A stretch of 27,420 nucleotides of DNA. It comes from Chondrus crispus. Taxonomy: Eukaryota > Rhodophyta > Florideophyceae > Gigartinales > Gigartinaceae. The notes below the pieces were generated by a model, which worked only from the letters and a program-made list of their open reading frames with translations, was not told where the DNA came from and did not search any database. This document shows positions 25,444 to 27,420 of the stretch, piece by piece. How positions within the stretch are numbered: the first letter of the stretch is position 1; each line of letters begins with the position of its first letter. The DNA lies in assembly GCF_000350225.1 (NCBI RefSeq), contig NW_005179107.1, forward strand, positions 8,014-35,433. Direction: 5' to 3'. A program made the translations under genes and the position numbers.

Positions 25444-27420
25444 CTATGCTGCGCGAATAGCGCTTATTGCAGAGCCCGCAACTGACGCGACAGAAGCGTC
25501 AGTTGCCTTCGGTAGTGAGTGGTATGTGCCTCCCGCAGAGGCCGCAATTTCCTTTGCGACGCCCGTGCTGACAAACTTGTTTTCAGTGTCAATACATAGG
25601 AGGTCCATTCCCTGCAAGGCACCGATCTGCTTAGCGATGTTGAGAGTCTCTTGTTTCAGCTCTGCCTTGCTCATCTTTTCCTCCAGCTCTTCCCCTTCAC
25701 TCGTCGCCAGTGGGACATTGGCGCGCCCATCTGAGATGCAGATGATGATGACTTTACCCACATCACCGCTTTTCTGCGCATTGATCCCTGTGCGGACGGC
25801 CTGTACCAAGGCATGCGCCAGCGGGGAGCCTCCTCCGCATGGCATTGTCTCCAGCCTCTTCTTGGCCATAGTCACACTCTTCGTCGGCGGTAATACAACT
25901 TCTGCTCGGTTCCCTTGGAATGGGATCAGCGAGACCTTATCCCTAGTCTGGTAAGCTTCAGTCAGCAGGCGGATGGCAGCACCTTTTGCTGCGTTCATAC
26001 GGTTGAGAGCCATTGACCCGCTCGCGTCGACTAGAAAGATGACGAGAGCACCAGCCTTTCGTGCGAGACGCTTTACGCGCATGTCAGTTTCCTCGACAAA
26101 CACCGATCTCGTCGTGCCACTTGCTGCCCTTGCACGCCTAGCCTTTTGAAAAGGCGCTGAGGCGCGAAGCGTCGCATCGATGGCGAGTCGTTGCGTGCCA
26201 CCCGACGGCATCATTGCCTTTATGTATCGCCCGCGATCCTTTGAAAACACCAAACCACGTCCGCCTGCATTCCCTTGTTGCTGCGATTTGCTAAACTCCA
26301 ACAAATCCGGATCCATGACGACGCCTTCTGGGTCGAACATAAACTCCTCAGGGATTTCAGGGACTTCTTCAACGTCCTCCTCCTGTTCCTCGTTTTCCGG
26401 CTCTTCCTGCTCTTCCTCCTCCGTGTCCTCGTCGATATCCTGATCCTCGTTCTGTGGCGGTGGGGGCGGCGGAGGGCTTTCCATCTCCTGCTCCATCTCC
26501 TGGTTGGAGTTCCGGACCAGAGAGCGGGGCAGGATAGCCAGGCGGACGGCCGTCCTCAAGTCGTCCGAGTTGACCTTGCCCCGCCCTTCGAGAGCTGCTG
26601 CCGCCTTTGCAACCTCCATGGCGAAGAGTTCCGCACGATGCCCCTGGCACGCGGCGCGTGTGGCCTCGGTTACGAGGTAAGCAATTTGCTCATTCGACAT
26701 GGTGACTTCCTTCAGATACTCCCTCGCAAGTACGATACTTGTGGCCATCTGATCGGTTTCCCCGGACATTTTGGCGACAAAGTCAACCGGGCTGTCACTG
26801 AAATCAGTGGCCGAGTCGACGGCCTCAATGCGTTGCTCCATACTAAGCGGCATGGCGTCGACTGATAAGTTTATGGCGAGGCGATCGAGCATATGGGGCC
26901 GTATTTCGCCTTCTTCCGGGTTGTACGTGGCAATGACGAGGGGCCGGCACGGATGGGTCACGGACAAGCCCTCCCTTTCGACGCGCACTACACCGCCCGA
27001 GATAACCTCCAACAGAACGTTGGCGAGGCCATCGTCCAGCAGATTGAGCTCATCAATATACAGCACGCCTCGATGGGCCCTTGCCAGCAAGCCCGGCTGA
27101 AAGACGGTAGTGCCCGTGCGGACACTAGCCTCGACATCGACGGATCCGATGAGGCGATCCTCGGTGACGTTGAGCGGGACCTGCACAAACGGGGCCGGGA
27201 TGACGACGCAGTTCGGGTCGGGCTCCACGTCGTCTGGATCATCCCTGGGCAGCGGCTGCTCATTGCAGTAGCTGTCGCGCACGACTTCGATCGGCGGCAG
27301 CAGCGCGTGGACGGCGCGCGCCATGACGCTCTTCGCGGTGCCGCGACGGCCGCTGATGCCGACGCCGGCGATGCGCGAGTTGACGGCGGCCAGAAGCAGG
27401 GCGAGCTTGACGTACTGCTG
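25444..27420 (-). CDS. chlD: Magnesium chelatase subunit D (N-terminus outside window)
   Basis: An open frame of 658 residues running off the right edge; the presequence and first residues are missing. ChlD works with ChlI and ChlH to insert Mg2+ into protoporphyrin IX, the first committed step of chlorophyll synthesis, in the plastid. Visible in order: Walker A-like [20 protein letters not shown] (residues 24-43 of the visible part), Walker B with [14 protein letters not shown] (about 119-132), an arginine-containing [11 protein letters not shown] segment and helical AAA+ lid, and a Pro7 run followed by a Glu/Asp-rich linker. The C-terminal integrin-I/VWA domain has a MIDAS motif in [16 protein letters not shown] and [13 protein letters not shown]. 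The proline and acidic linker plus VWA distinguish ChlD from ChlI. It is intronless over the whole visible length, matching the generally intron-poor genes here. Confidence 0.96.
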   Translation of the reverse strand, partial: QQYVKLALLLAAVNSRIAGVGISGRRGTAKSVMARAVHALLPPIEVVRDSYCNEQPLPRDDPDDVEPDPNCVVIPAPFVQVPLNVTEDRLIGSVDVEASVRTGTTVFQPGLLARAHRGVLYIDELNLLDDGLANVLLEVISGGVVRVEREGLSVTHPCRPLVIATYNPEEGEIRPHMLDRLAINLSVDAMPLSMEQRIEAVDSATDFSDSPVDFVAKMSGETDQMATSIVLAREYLKEVTMSNEQIAYLVTEATRAACQGHRAELFAMEVAKAAAALEGRGKVNSDDLRTAVRLAILPRSLVRNSNQEMEQEMESPPPPPPPQNEDQDIDEDTEEEEQEEPENEEQEEDVEEVPEIPEEFMFDPEGVVMDPDLLEFSKSQQQGNAGGRGLVFSKDRGRYIKAMMPSGGTQRLAIDATLRASAPFQKARRARAASGTTRSVFVEETDMRVKRLARKAGALVIFLVDASGSMALNRMNAAKGAAIRLLTEAYQTRDKVSLIPFQGNRAEVVLPPTKSVTMAKKRLETMPCGGGSPLAHALVQAVRTGINAQKSGDVGKVIIICISDGRANVPLATSEGEELEEKMSKAELKQETLNIAKQIGALQGMDLLCIDTENKFVSTGVAKEIAASAGGTYHSLPKATDASVASVAGSAISAIRAA

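Overview
The window reads as nuclear DNA of a photosynthetic eukaryote. It encodes the D subunit of magnesium chelatase and a Tic22-type plastid import factor, both nuclear genes of plastid-bearing cells. Several other proteins carry presequence-like N-termini in front of bacterial-type domains. I can reconstruct three short GT-AG introns (92, 109 and 116 nt) in two genes. Mostly intronless genes in a compact block beside a transposon-rich block suggest a red alga (florideophyte type). That lineage call is inference; a glaucophyte or another primary alga is not excluded.

Layout. 1-2118: no gene recognised. 2119-2421 (-): a small GNAT acetyltransferase. 2716 to about 16700 is a transposon graveyard. 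It holds a short pogo-like element (2716-3254), a 51-nt palindrome (3347-3397), a Tc1/mariner element with 204-nt inverted repeats (3448-4961), a decayed PIF/Harbinger transposase (about 5150-6390, -), a DIRS-like tyrosine-recombinase retrotransposon between 170-nt direct repeats (6639-12263), a pogo-like element with psq/CENP-B/DDE transposase (12579-14859), a 32-nt minisatellite (15216-15404), and a second, better preserved Harbinger transposase (15412-16684, +). All DDE transposases are broken by frameshifts or stops. The tyrosine recombinase of the DIRS-like element keeps a full open frame and its catalytic residues.

17164-27420 is a gene block: a three-exon Lin0512-family gene (17164-17874, +), mitochondrial-type ribosomal protein uS14 (18633-19061, -), a tentative two-exon gene (19617-20561, +), Tic22-like (20808-21818, +), hypoxanthine phosphoribosyltransferase (22169-22729, -), a two-exon RlmH-type rRNA methyltransferase with a presequence (23188-23873, +), an acidic hypothetical protein (23896-24273, -), and ChlD, whose N-terminus lies outside the window (25444-27420, -).

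The recognisable genes lean toward organelle biology: chlorophyll synthesis (ChlD), plastid import (Tic22), ribosome maturation or structure (RlmH, uS14m), and an organelle-targeted-looking protein of unknown function (Lin0512). HPRT does cytosolic purine salvage. No operon logic is implied, since genes alternate strand and are presumably transcribed singly. No CRISPR array, rRNA or convincing tRNA was seen.
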